Source of the DNA: Lingula anatina
Taxonomy: Eukaryota; Brachiopoda; Lingulata; Lingulida; Lingulidae
DNA: 36,119 nt
Assembly (NCBI RefSeq): GCF_001039355.2
Contig: NW_019775797.1
Location: forward strand, 27,337-63,455
Direction of reading: 5' to 3'
Shown: one piece after another, positions 10,170 through 20,324 of the stretch
Numbering within the stretch: the first letter of the stretch is position 1
How the letters are laid out: each line of letters opens with the position of its first letter
Translations under genes and position numbers: made by a program
The notes under the pieces: model-generated
Told to the model about the DNA's origin: nothing
The model's input: the letters and a program-made list of their open reading frames with translations, nothing else
The model's database searches: none

Positions 10170-13100
10170 CTAACATTTTTCCACATGAAACGCCAAACCT
10201 TTTAAAAGTCGTGTGCCTTGTACTCCAGATACGTGGTGGAGAGGTCGACTGGCTTCAAATTCCACCTCTGATGCATTGGCCTGAGGAAAGTGCCCGACTA
10301 TTCCGTACGGTCCGTAGGTCTGTCGATTGGTGAAGAATTGCAGAATATTAAATACCGCCTGACCGCGCAAAGCTGCATCGTAGAAAGTCTCGAGGTAGAC
10401 CCTAAAAGTGTCATATTAAAGACATTGGAGAGGGCTTTTCAACATTCCAATTTTACTATAGCACTTTTCAATGCATTTAATGACACTTAAAAGTTTATAT
10501 GCAAAATGGCCAGATACAGTTTAAGACAGCAAAAAAAGTGCATGCAATGATGAGGAGAAGTAGCAAATCTAAAGCAGACGAGAGGGATTGAAAAGGTTCT
10601 ACAGTATATAACATATTATTCTTACGTGTTTGTATAATCAGTAATTCATTTAAAGGACTCTTATGAATGTTAATTGTACTTGTACTTTCACAGATATTCT
10701 TTTCTCATAACACTTTGCAATATGGATTTTATTTCTGTAAAATTATTATTATTATTATACACACTTGGTGAAGTAAAGTTAGGGTAAGGGCTAACCCTAA
10801 CCCTCTATCTGTAATTATTATAATTAAAATTTATTATTATTTTATTATAATTATTACTTTTACGGTAATGTGCCTTGAATTTCGACCAGTGAGCAGTTTT
10901 GCGCGATCTTGATTTTCGTGAATTTCGTACACCTTAAAATCGGCCATCGGGCTATTTTGGCGCTCATAAAGATCTACAGCTAGACTTCACCTAAGCGTCC
11001 GAGCAAGAAGTTACAGCGCATCGTATTCATTGTAAACTAAGAAATAAAACATTTAATTGCTCGATTCTCCGTCCAAATAGCCGTTTTCTTGCCTAGAGTT
11101 GACGCATTCCTGTGCTTCGGCCACCTTGTACATCATCTACACCTAGCATTGCCATGCTGGAAACAGCAGAAGACTACAATAACACCTGTGGCGTGCGGTT
11201 CCTGTCACGCGCACTTCTTGTTTCCGCAAAAGATGAAAAGGGTTAATTTTAACGTCTAGATTACCTATCAATCGCGCGAGCGTGTTTGTTTGAAGATGGT
11301 TTAAATGACAAAACGTACACACTTTTCACTTGGCGCAACTATTTGCAAGGAAATTGTCGGACAGCTGCTGGCCAAGATTGGGTTGCCTGAGCGAAAAAAG
11401 TGGTTGCAAAACGCAACCGTGGATATCGAGCCCTGCACCCAGGGGCCACCCCTCCCAACCTAGTATATTTGATTGAAGACAACAATCGGCAGTCATCGTG
11501 TTCGCAGCGCACGGCGGGGAGAGACCGTAATACACAGTTCGGCTGCCGTAGTGAAGGCTACCTGTGCACCGCACATACCGATCTGCGGCCGTAGTGGCCT
11601 CCCTGCACGGCGGAGAGAGGCCGTAATGCCAAAGCAGCTTCTGCAGTGAAGGCTACGTATGTGTCGAAGACACCGACTCACGCACGGCCAGGTGAGGACG
11701 CACACGCGCGTAAAGCTCCGCCCGACTTCAACGGTAAAGGCAATGAGCCGCAGAAGACCCTAATCGCCGATGAAGCCTACCTGTACGTGCGCCACAGACT
11801 TAGTGGCTGACGTCTTGGTTTCATCGCACAGAAAGGAGCAACGGTAACACTAAGCCATCCACAGTGAAGGTTATCTGGCCGTGGTAGACGCTTATCGCCG
11901 GCTGTCTCTCCCGTCCACTCCCGTTCTGAGCGCCAGGATCGTTTTCGAAAAACGACTAGTTTTTGGCTGCCAGAATCGCTTTTAAAAAAGGACACTACTG
12001 ATAACGATGGTGTTTCGTGTCCCTTTCCGACAGTACCACTCGTTATCTAGCACCTTGGGCCGTACTCAGTGATCAGGTGAAAGTACGTGTATCCCTTGGG
12101 TCGCAATTACCGACATTTACCTATCATACATAATTGTAACTCTAAATAGATCGTTGGGATAACGTAACATAAGGCCTACCGACGAACAGACAATTTCCGG
12201 TTATATTTGACAGAATTCCATGAAATTCGAACGTTTGGAAGTACTTAGCACCTCCATTTCATGAATTTCCTCCAAAACGATCTTTTCCCAAATTTAATCA
12301 TTTTTAACTGTTCGAAATTTATGGCACATTACAATGTACACACCTTTTGATGTATTCATTCTGGGCGAAGTGCTTTATTGTCTCCACGCCGCCGAGACCC
12401 CCTGCTAAGTGACCTTCTCTCCCTTGGTAAAAAAACTGAAGTCTAAAATAAAACAAAACGAAAAGAAACTATAAATATATTGGTTTGGTGAAAAGTATTA
12501 ATCTTTTGACCCCTATCGGTGTGAATGAACTTCATGCCATTTTTAAACTTGTACAAGTCTTGACGCTTCGAATTCCATTTCTTGCAATGATTTGCCTCCA
12601 CGCTATTCAAATCGCAAGCCTTTTTAACTAATAGCAGTTTAAGTATTAATATATTCCTGGGATATTCCAGTCAGTTCAAAGTGAAGCAGATAAAAACTAA
12701 GCTTTTATCCTGGCAAAAAATCGTTTTATTTACCTTTGAAAATACCACCTTAGACTGGGTTCCCATAAACGCACTGTACTAGCTTGGACGATCTAGCTCT
12801 ACGGGGGTTCTAGTTAGGGTTCTTTAAGCGTAATCAGATTCAATGTCTGGCACACACCCCCGAGTATCTAGGCGGCCACATATACTGAATGCAATTAAGT
12901 GAGAGTCCCCCAAGAGTTATATCGATCTAGCTAGTACGATGCGTTTATGGGAACGCTCTCTTACCCGTCTATGAGTAGTCCATGTTGAACTCTGAATCCT
13001 GTGATCTTTCCGGTCCTAGCAATAGCGGCGTCATTGAATTGGGAGTCTCCCTCTGTCACTTCACCATAAGGACCGAATATAACGTCACATGGCGCTGGCA

Positions 13101-13594
13101 CTTATAATATAATATAATATAATATAATATAATATAATATAATATAATATAATATAAAGTAACGTAACTTAACGCAACGCAACGCCATGCAATACAATAC
13201 AATAAAATACAATAACGTTACGTTTGTATTGTTTTGTAATATTATGTACTCTTTTCCTACGTGTGCGAGGCACATTGAAGAAAATACCTAAATTCACCCA
13301 ATCCTCTTCATCAGCATCACGGTTTTCCACGGTGGTATTCCCAGCACTGGCATTAGCATAGATCTCACAGCTTTTACTGACGCTGTGGTAGTTAGCTCCA
13401 GAACACATATCCTTCCCTCTGCAGAAATCGGCACACTCGACAACACTGGACTCATGCTGAGTGTCAACCACGGTCCCTGCTCCCCGCAGTCCACTTGTCA
13501 CATTGAACCGTCCTTCCCTGACAGTGACACTAACTGATGACAAAAAGAAAAGAAAGGTCGCGCCTAGTGGTTTTAGTGCCGAACAACAAGCCAT
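10170..13594 (-). CDS. Secreted apple/PAN-jacalin-like lectin, three exons, apparently intact
   Basis: Minus-strand exons: 13594-13288 (phase 1 out, donor G|gtattt), 13100-12965 (acceptor ttataag; phase 2 out, donor G|gtaaga) and 10401-10170 (acceptor acttttag; TAG stop). Together 675 nt, 224 aa, all phases agreeing. Exon 1 gives a signal peptide (ATFLFFLSSVSVTV) and a cysteine pattern ECADFCRGKDMCSG with SCEIY, like apple/PAN domains. Exons 2 and 3 make a jacalin-type beta-prism: IFGPYGEV, KITGFRVQHGLLIDG, LQFFTNRQTYGPYG, then HHVSGVQGTRLLKGL. The acidic residue of the usual GxxxD sugar site is replaced by lysine, so sugar binding may differ. It is presumably a secreted lectin; an immune role is inference. 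Intron 2 (about 2.6 kb) has taken a 1.58-kb insertion and a MITE. Confidence 0.8.
10741..10763. repeat. (ATT)n microsatellite
   Basis: Short ATT run in intron 2 of the apple-jacalin gene. The unit 2 counterpart is much longer (26390-26437). Confidence 0.8.
10764..12345. mobile_element. 1.58-kb insertion absent from unit 2, unclassified
   Basis: Unit 1 reads tacacacttg, then this block, then tacacacctt before gatgtattcatt. Unit 2 reads tacacacttgatgatgtattcatt at about 26437-26462, with nothing between, so TACACACYT looks like a target duplication of about 8-9 bp. Inside are an inverted telomere-like motif (10779-10804), AT-rich DNA, and a GC-rich part (about 11140-11960) with loosely repeated gtgaaggctacctgt and cggcggagagaggccgtaat motifs. 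ORFs there are short and overlap on both strands; no transposase recognised. Confidence 0.55.
12354..12480 (-). repeat. Dispersed repeat with a conserved reading frame, copy 1
   Basis: On the minus strand a frame reads approximately FFTKGREGHLAGGLGGVET. Related stretches lie at 14440-14545 and 26445-26570 (FFYQGLEGHYAGGIGGHET). The family is not recognised; it may be a fragment of a mobile element or exon. Confidence 0.5.
12753..12960. mobile_element. 208-bp PIF/Harbinger-like MITE abutting a splice donor
   Basis: Flanked by TTA at 12750-12752 and 12961-12963. The ends share GTTCCCATAAACGCA and GTACTAGCT as long terminal inverted repeats. It belongs to the same superfamily as the MITEs at 4933 and 8011 but to a different family. 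Its right TTA is part of the donor of the jacalin exon on the minus strand (G|GTAA). A truncated relative is at 26851. Confidence 0.8.
13104..13215. repeat. Pentanucleotide array filling intron 1 of the apple-jacalin gene
   Basis: Runs of (TATAA)n pass into gtaac, gcaac and aatac pentamers. The whole 187-base intron is built mostly from 5-bp units. The same kind of array adjoins the other jacalin exon copies (15415-15525, 30756-30870). Confidence 0.85.
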
Positions 13595-13918
13595 ACTGTC
13601 AAGGAGTTTCTGTGTTCTTTAAATGTGGCATTCGCCGCCTAGCTCGCGTTCTCTTCAGAGGCGTGGTCAATCGAAAACGTATTTACCGTGTGGCTATGGA
13701 AAATTTGCCGAATTGAGGCTCAGATCAAGGCGAGACAAATATGTAACAGGATACAAATCAAAGACGCCTGTAATTAACTTCTATTATTGTTGGAATATAG
13801 AATAAAATTAAAAGCGTTTCAATTGTATGGGTTCTATAGGAACAGGCGAATTGATGGACTTAATTTACGTAATATCCGGACCATAGCTTCGATACACTTC
13901 CGCACATTAACACTGCCA

Positions 13919-13957
13919 GCCGGTTACGGATATCGGATACGGATACCGGATACGGCC
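13919..13957. repeat. 39-base cryptic GGATAC repeat / near-palindrome
   Basis: Starts gccggttacgg and ends ggatacggcc, with overlapping GGATAYCGGATAC units. It is base-for-base identical to 28410-28448 while its flanks differ, which hints at constraint or recent conversion. Confidence 0.7.
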
Positions 13958-14439
13958 AAAACGCAGACTCAAAGAAATGATTGAATAGATGTTTTTGACT
14001 ATGTCAACATATATGCGCGTGAAAAACCAAAGTGATTGTCAGGTACCTTGCAAGTCTGTACCTTGTCATCCGTGACTTTATAACGATTTCATATAATGTG
14101 AGCACCACACAGTCACCAGACGCAGGTGCACGTGTACGAGATTTTCAAGCAGAGAGAGTTTTTCGCTGAAGGAATATTTTCATTTTTAGACAACCGTTTT
14201 TTATTGTTTTTGGAAAGAGCTAGCAGGGGAATTTGGTATTACTTCATGTAGTACGTCTATTGCTGCAGTTTGTTGGTACATTTGATAAATGTAAAAACAC
14301 TGACATCCCGCGGTCCCGTAGCCCAGGGGTCCAAGGGTGGTCAAGGTTTCAAATGAGTCCCCTTCCCTCTGTCCAAAAAAGAACCCCTCTTTTAAAATTG
14401 CTGGCTATGGGCTTTCCTGTGATAAAATGTATTGACTTA

Positions 14440-14545
14440 CATGTCATTGTTTCTTCGCCGCTGAGACCTGCAAAGTGACCTTCTCTAACCTTGGTAAAAA
14501 AAATCAAGTCTGATATAAAAGGAGAGGAAAAAAAAGAGACGAAAA
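14440..14545 (-). repeat. Dispersed repeat with a conserved reading frame, copy 2
   Basis: The minus-strand frame contains FFTKVREGHFAGLSGEETM, related to the repeats at 12354 and 26445. Confidence 0.5.
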
Positions 14546-15265
14546 GACAGAAAATTATTGGCCAGCAACATAAGTGCAGCCTGTTAATATTCAAAATGGC
14601 GGCACCCTGAAATGCTAAAAATGAAACGTGGGGGCTGTAATAACATAATTATTTATTGCCCTATGCACCTACGCATTGCATTTTTAATAATGCATCAACA
14701 ATTATAAAACTGAATTTTGCTCCCGGCCCCGAACAGATTTTGAGTGGTGATGCAATACTTTTCAACCCCGCTGAGAATCGTCACTATCACATCGCGTACT
14801 AGGCAAGAGCGGTGTCGCGTCTGATACTGTGAAATGCGTACTGACACACACCTTGGAAATGGGTAGTGTGGTCTGATCTACCGGTGAATTCAGGATCATT
14901 CGGTGTCGAGTCTGGCAGTTGGGTAGGCCTGACAGTTGGTCATATTTTTGCTTCTCACCATGGTCTGTGACTTTGGAGTGGTAACTTTGTTGTTGTTTGT
15001 AAGGTGCTCATTTATTTTGGCTTACGAATGTCTTTGGTATGGTTATTTACTCTTCACTCTCTCTCCCTCTATATATAACAGGTTTGAGATAACTTTTTCG
15101 GTGAAAGGCACCGAAAGGATGAGTGCTTGTAACCACTGGCAAAGTTCCCATAGTCAAATTTATAAAATAATTTGGTATTTTAAAGTTTATGCATATATTT
15201 TTTGCGTGAAGAAATATTATTTGGTTTGAGGCATCGTTACTTAGTATTTTTAATGAGTTATATAT

Positions 15266-15407
15266 CCGTCTATGAGTGCTCCATCTTGAGGCCTGAATCC
15301 TGTGATCTTTCCGGCCCAAGCGATAGCAGCGTCATTGTATTTGTACTGAGAGTCTTCCTCTGTCACTTCACCATAAGGACCGAATATAACGTCACATGGC
15401 GCTGGCA
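15266..15407 (-). pseudogene. Orphan jacalin-like exon (degenerate splice sites)
   Basis: The minus strand reads VPAPCDVIFGPYGEVTEED, then YNDAAIAWAGKITGFRPQDG and ALIDG, a clear copy of exon 2 of the apple-jacalin gene and 6 bases longer. There is no stop, but the acceptor AG is changed to CG and the donor reads GGATAT instead of GGTAAG. No apple exon lies upstream. Probably a dead partial duplicate. Confidence 0.7.
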
Positions 15408-15414
15408 CGTTTAA

Positions 15415-15525
15415 TGTAATGTAATGGAATGAACCATAACGCAACGTAACGCAACGCCATGTAGTGCACTACAATACAATGCATGTACAATACAATACAA
15501 TACAATACAATACAATAGCGGAACG
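15415..15525. repeat. Pentanucleotide array (AATGT/AACGC/AATAC)
   Basis: Five-base units adjoining the orphan jacalin exon, matching the intron array at 13104-13215. Confidence 0.85.
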
Positions 15526-15626
15526 TAATGTGAGTATAGTTTTGTAACATTGTATGCTCTTTCAAAAATGATAAAATAATAATACAAGAAAGTGATTAAT
15601 TACTCATTAATAAGGCTAATTCTACA

Positions 15627-16296
15627 CTCTAAAGCTCGGGAACGCGTCGTAAACATGAAACAGAACACATTTTAAGTGTGCAAATGTTACATTTTGAGAA
15701 CGCTTTAAACAGTGTTCTGGCGCTAGAACAGTAAGCGTTGTGAAATATAGATAACATTTTCATGTTCTTTTTTGTGTTTTGTTTAGAACAAATTTACATG
15801 TAAATTCAGAACAAATTTTAAGTGTGCCAATGTTACATTTTGAGAACGCTTTAAACAGTGTTCTGACGCTAGAACAGTAAGCGTTGTAAAATATAGAACA
15901 CATTTTTATTTTCTTTTTTTGTGTGTGTTTTGTTTAGAACACACTTACATGTAAATTTAGAACACATTTTACGTGTTCAAATGTTACTTTTTGAGAACAC
16001 TAAGAAGTCTTATGAAGCCGACAAATATCTTCACATCAGTTCTAAAGTCATATGAAACCGACAAATATGCTGATTACACAATATCATCTAAGTGATTACT
16101 AAATGATCGTTCTGAATACAAGTAGTAAACAAAGCTCAAAAATCGTATATTGATACTTACATGCGCATCAGCTTGACTTGCCTAAAACGTATTACAAACG
16201 ATCGGATTATTGAAAGAAAGTGCCAAACTTCTAGGCTAACAACATCCTGAAATTCGCATCAACACTAGCAACACAGGCACTTTTTATCTGTATACA
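15627..16296. mobile_element. 670-bp insertion with an internal tandem repeat, absent from unit 2
   Basis: Unit 1 reads ggctaattctaca, this block ending tataca, then gtctaaaaata. Unit 2 reads ggctaaatctacagtctaaaaata at about 30963. TACA is a possible 4-bp target duplication. Inside, a unit of 146-151 bp starting agaacacattttaagtgtg recurs at 15662, 15808 and 15959. No terminal inverted repeat or coding region recognised; class unknown. Confidence 0.6.
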
Positions 16297-16396
16297 GTCT
16301 AAAAATACATGTGGATCAGTGTATAAATTTAGAGGATCCGGATGTGCGTGGTTTATATACCAACTGCGATACCAAGATAAATATATATACAAATGT

Positions 16397-16489
16397 GTCA
16401 CAAGCCAGATCCAAAACCAGTCCACCTCAAAATAGGGATGTGGTCTGGGCCACTTAGGAAGTGAGTTAGATTGGGATCTGGCCTGTGAC
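16397..16489. other. 93-bp hairpin conserved in both units
   Basis: Left arm GTCACAAGCCAGATCC pairs with the right arm GGATCTGGCCTGTGAC. Pairing continues less well inward around a central loop. The unit 2 copy (32741-32833) has exactly the same length. Either a tiny foldback element or a hairpin RNA; it lies just upstream of the candidate promoter. Confidence 0.55.
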
Positions 16490-16496
16490 GTGTCAA

Positions 16497-16592
16497 TATA
16501 TATATAGTGAAAACAGTTGAAATAGCACATATAGAACGCTAGCTGGCTGGCAGGCAGGCGGCAAACATCGGAGAGGACAAGACAAACGTAAG
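16497..16592 (+). promoter_or_regulatory. Candidate promoter and 5'UTR exon of receptor copy B
   Basis: An atatatatatag TATA-like run (16497-16508) is followed about 30 bases later by a stretch ending gacaaacgtaag|gtatgt, a good splice donor at 16592/16593. The matching acceptor would be tattacag at 17851-17857, 21 bases before the ATG of copy B. The copy at 32835-32922 keeps the donor but has lost the AT run. No transcript evidence, so this is inference. Confidence 0.35.
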
Positions 16593-17857
16593 GTATGTAT
16601 GAAATCACTGGAGGTTTGAAAAATTCAGTTCAGTTGATATCAGTGTTACCATAGACAGCTTTCTGTCAAAAATCTCCCCCCACCCTTCTTTCTTGTGTTC
16701 CAGGGTAGATGGCAGGAATTGCGACGTTTATAAAAAATAAATCATCCACCCTGGGCCAAACACTAGATTCAACCCACGGTGTCGAGGCAATCCGCGATTC
16801 CCATCCCAATTCTATATATATTATATTTCAAATCGTTTCATTTACTTAAATGAAATTGCGTTACAGTTGCAAATTGCGTTTACATATTTCTGTGGTTGCA
16901 AACTACGGCTTTACAACTTTCTTGTGGAATGACTTTCCAGGCTGTGACTGGGACAAGCTAATTTAAGCTCTCATCGTTCACATGCATTAAAACCAAGTAA
17001 CAGGATATCAATTAAGTGCTCGGGTGAGGCGGAAGCATTATAAGCAATATACTTGAGACACAAGGTCACTTTGCAACATAACTTTTTCAATTAATCAATT
17101 TTTTTTCTATATATATACCATATCATAGACGAACACCAGTGAAGACAATACGTTCATACGGCTACAATATCCTGCAAGCCCGTTGACATCACAAATCAAC
17201 CACGTTAATTAACAAGTAACCCCCCCCCCCTGCACGCCATATTAGCAGGTTTCCAAAATAAAGACCGCAGATAATACAGAATTCCCATTTATTCATTCAT
17301 ACAAGTTTGTTAATATAATTGAAACGTACAGTTTACTTTGCTGGATTATACTTACAGTACAAAAACATAATATTTGAAAAAAAAAAAAAAAAAACGTAGG
17401 GTCAACAAGACAGGTAGGTACTTTTGTACCATTATGCCACGAAGTCGCAGACAATATCTTATTTGGAGATGAAGTGGCATTTTATCCTATGAAGTCGATT
17501 TGTCAGTAAAATCAAGGCAGTTACCCCATGGAGTGGTAAAATACCATGAAGTATCTTAGCACGTGTCTTTTGTGACCTCATTCAGGACAAGCTTAGTCAA
17601 CCCGCTGACTACAAAAAATAAAAATAAATAATAAAAAAATCTACATCATTTCCTGGTTTGAAAATCGGAGATGAATAATGTAATGACTCTTATAATCAGC
17701 TGCAGTACTGTTGGAACACCCACTGGGAAACTTTCACTCTCTCTCTCTCTCTCTCTCCATGTGTCAACTTTTTCGCTGTTCACTTTATATGCAACGCATC
17801 CCGTACTAAAGATAATTTGGAACTGTTGACCTTAACATTATATATTCGCTATTACAG
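16593..17857. other. Probable 5' intron of receptor copy B, no gene seen
   Basis: Conserved with 32923-34935 up to about 17545, then unique. Contains poly-C, poly-A (about 17379-17394) and a CT microsatellite (17737-17758). A 100-base stretch at 16705-16815 is unusually similar to 33500-33615. Confidence 0.45.
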
Positions 17858-17878
17858 TACCATTCTATACAGAAAAGC

Positions 17879-20060
17879 ATGGCACGTGTGGAAGACCCGC
17901 CGTCGCATTCGTATTTCAACGCAGAAGTCTTAACAAAAAGAGAAAATCCAGGTAAACATTTAACCTTACATATATATACCAGGCGAGTTATCTGTAAATA
18001 ATGAATAATGTCAGCAATATCAGGAACAATATACAGGCGATGTTTAAGTCAGTTAAAACAGCAGTGACCCATGAATAAAATATGTTGCTTCAGTGTACGT
18101 GACCGACTAATATTAAAGCTGAGATATTAGTGCAAAGATGTTTAAGGTGACTTGTATAATACATTCGAAACGTAGTATGGCTAGAGAGGATATGTATAAT
18201 TAAAGATAAATACATTCACCCCATTTTCCATGTTATGTCAGTAATCAGATACGGTCAAAGCGGCAGCCTCCCCCCTGTGTCTCTCTCTCTCTCTCTCTCT
18301 CGTCAAGGTTTTTGTGTATAAATTTCATGGTAATGCCTCTAGTCGCAGCGGATATCTTAGTCTAAAGTAATTCTTATGTAGATTAGTTAATTTTACAGGC
18401 AATCACGGTTGTTTTTCCAGAAGAGCCACCCCTAACAGGGTTAACCGGTTCAGATTCGAGTAGAGAAACAGTCGAAAACTACACAAATACGGCCTATTAT
18501 TTAGATACAGAGCCTTTCTACACGCCATTGGATCTCGAAACAACTCCGAATCATCCTACGTACGACTATGTGGACCCAAGTGGATCAAACCATATTCCAA
18601 CAGAGAACGAGCGGTTTCCGTCCACAAAACACAAACCGGATACTGTAGTGCGGTCGTTGATACGGGAGAGATGTCTTCTGCGGGCTGTGGTTGTCGTCTG
18701 CTGCCTAATGATAGTAACTCTCGCTGTCGGATTCATACCTGCATCAAGTAAAACATGCACATATACAACTCCAAATACCGAGTCTTTCTCTGTTCAAGGG
18801 AATCGATCGTATCCTAAATTTTTACCAGGTAATGTGGTTCTTGCTCCTGCCAAACATATATGCTTATATTGCCAGTAGGCCTACATATAAGTTTCTTTTT
18901 TTTTCATAAGCAGCTGTAAACTCACTATAGAACTAGAAAAAAAAAAAATATATATATATATATATATATTTGGCATCTTAATCATGACTTTCTAATTTTG
19001 AAACAGTCACAGTTCTTTCATTTTATATTAACTACAAGTTTTACGGCATCATCAAATGTCATTGAACTTGGGTCTGTCACAAGGACAATTACATTGGCGA
19101 CAATAACATGTAACAGGGAACAGGTGATAATCGACTGAAATTCCCAGAAACACGTTTGGACCCTTGCTATGAATTAAGGACATACGGGTATGGAATCTGA
19201 TATGGATATATGTTGCACTTTGAGAGCATGATACAAAATTGTCTATTCAGGTATTTCTTACCCATTCATTCAAAGCAAATACACGAAGCGCCCCCCCCCC
19301 CCCTGAATTTATTCTTTGAGTAAATGTGTGGTTCGTCTCTTGGGATCAACGAGGACCATCTAGTCATTCTGCGAGCTAGTTCTTTGAGTGGCTGGAAAGG
19401 CCAATTTGTGCTCGAAAGAATTTCCTGCAGTAAGGGCATGAAATTGTGGCTGCTGGTAAGGGCTTGCTGGAACTGGTTTTTCTTTTTTGGGCTGTCTTTA
19501 TTTTTTGCCTTGATAATTCGGTTGGTTTCAAAGGCTTCGGCGCCATAGTGAACATCTGAAAGCCCATTCATTCTGGTCATTGCAAACCTCTCCCAGATGT
19601 CATCGCATACATCTCCCAGATGTCATCGCTTCTCAGTCAGCATTATGCTACCATCTTGGTAGACACCAGCTGGGATGGAGTGCCGGGTGGTTTGATACTG
19701 GGTAGCTGGTGGATAGCTTTATGGATCTCCTACAATGTTGGAATATCATTCAATGTCTCATTATTGGCACCCGGGGAAGTCGGTCGATGGCATCATCATT
19801 GATGGTGGAGGGGCGGTTCAGTGCAGTGTCAAATTGTTCCGTCCACCTTTCAAGGATCTTGTCTTAGAATATAGAACCATCAGCACTAAGGAGAGGGGCA
19901 AAACCAGAGGTAGTGGGATTATAGACTTCTCTCAAGACATTGTAGACGTCCTTTATGTCCTTCTGGTCTGCGAAGCTTTCTATCTCATCAGCTTTGAAAC
20001 AAAGCGAGAAGTCATGCACCTGACGCGTACCTTAAGCTGTACATAGTTGGGTGCTCTCGT

Positions 20061-20114
<54 letters not shown>

Positions 20115-20258
20115 TTTAGAGCCTATAGTGTTCCACTGTTGGACAAAGGCCTCAGCATGTTTTTTTCATTGTTTCCTATCCTGAGCCTCAGATTTCCAGT
20201 TTGGCCAAGGTTTCTTCTTCCAGGACTTCCAGTAGTCATCTAATTCTTCCAGTAGTCA

Positions 20259-20324
<66 letters not shown>

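Larger units (their letters stand above)
13595..15096. other. Upstream flank of the apple-jacalin gene, no further gene seen
   Basis: Similar to 28098-28972 in unit 2. It should hold the promoter of the minus-strand gene. It contains a 39-base GGATAC-type near-palindrome at 13919-13957, identical to 28410-28448, and a second copy of the dispersed repeat (14440-14545). Short ORFs here are not kept in the duplicate. Confidence 0.45.
4140..17545 (+). repeat. Tandem segmental duplication, unit 1
   Basis: From the CT repeat at 4140 to gttaccccatggagtggt at about 17538 this block matches 18270-34935 in order and orientation: receptor exons, 3' flank, long non-coding stretch, apple-jacalin exons, 93-bp hairpin and 5'-exon candidate. 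Differences are mostly discrete insertions. Offset between the copies is about 14.1 kb at the receptor exon 2 and about 16.3 kb at the right end. Confidence 0.85.

Noticed and set aside
10779-10804. ttaggg and ccctaa motifs suggesting an internal telomere
   Set aside because: Only one or two units in each orientation; too short for a telomeric tract.
11326-11995. Several overlapping ORFs in the GC-rich block
   Set aside because: They overlap on both strands and use loosely repeated DNA; high GC alone explains their length.
16231-16608. 125-codon minus-strand ORF
   Set aside because: It runs through an insertion boundary, the hairpin and the 5'-exon candidate, and the unit 2 counterpart is broken.
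20041-20320. Possible CRISPR-like or regulatory array in AT-rich repeats
   Set aside because: Plain (AT)n microsatellites inside a LINE in a eukaryotic genome.
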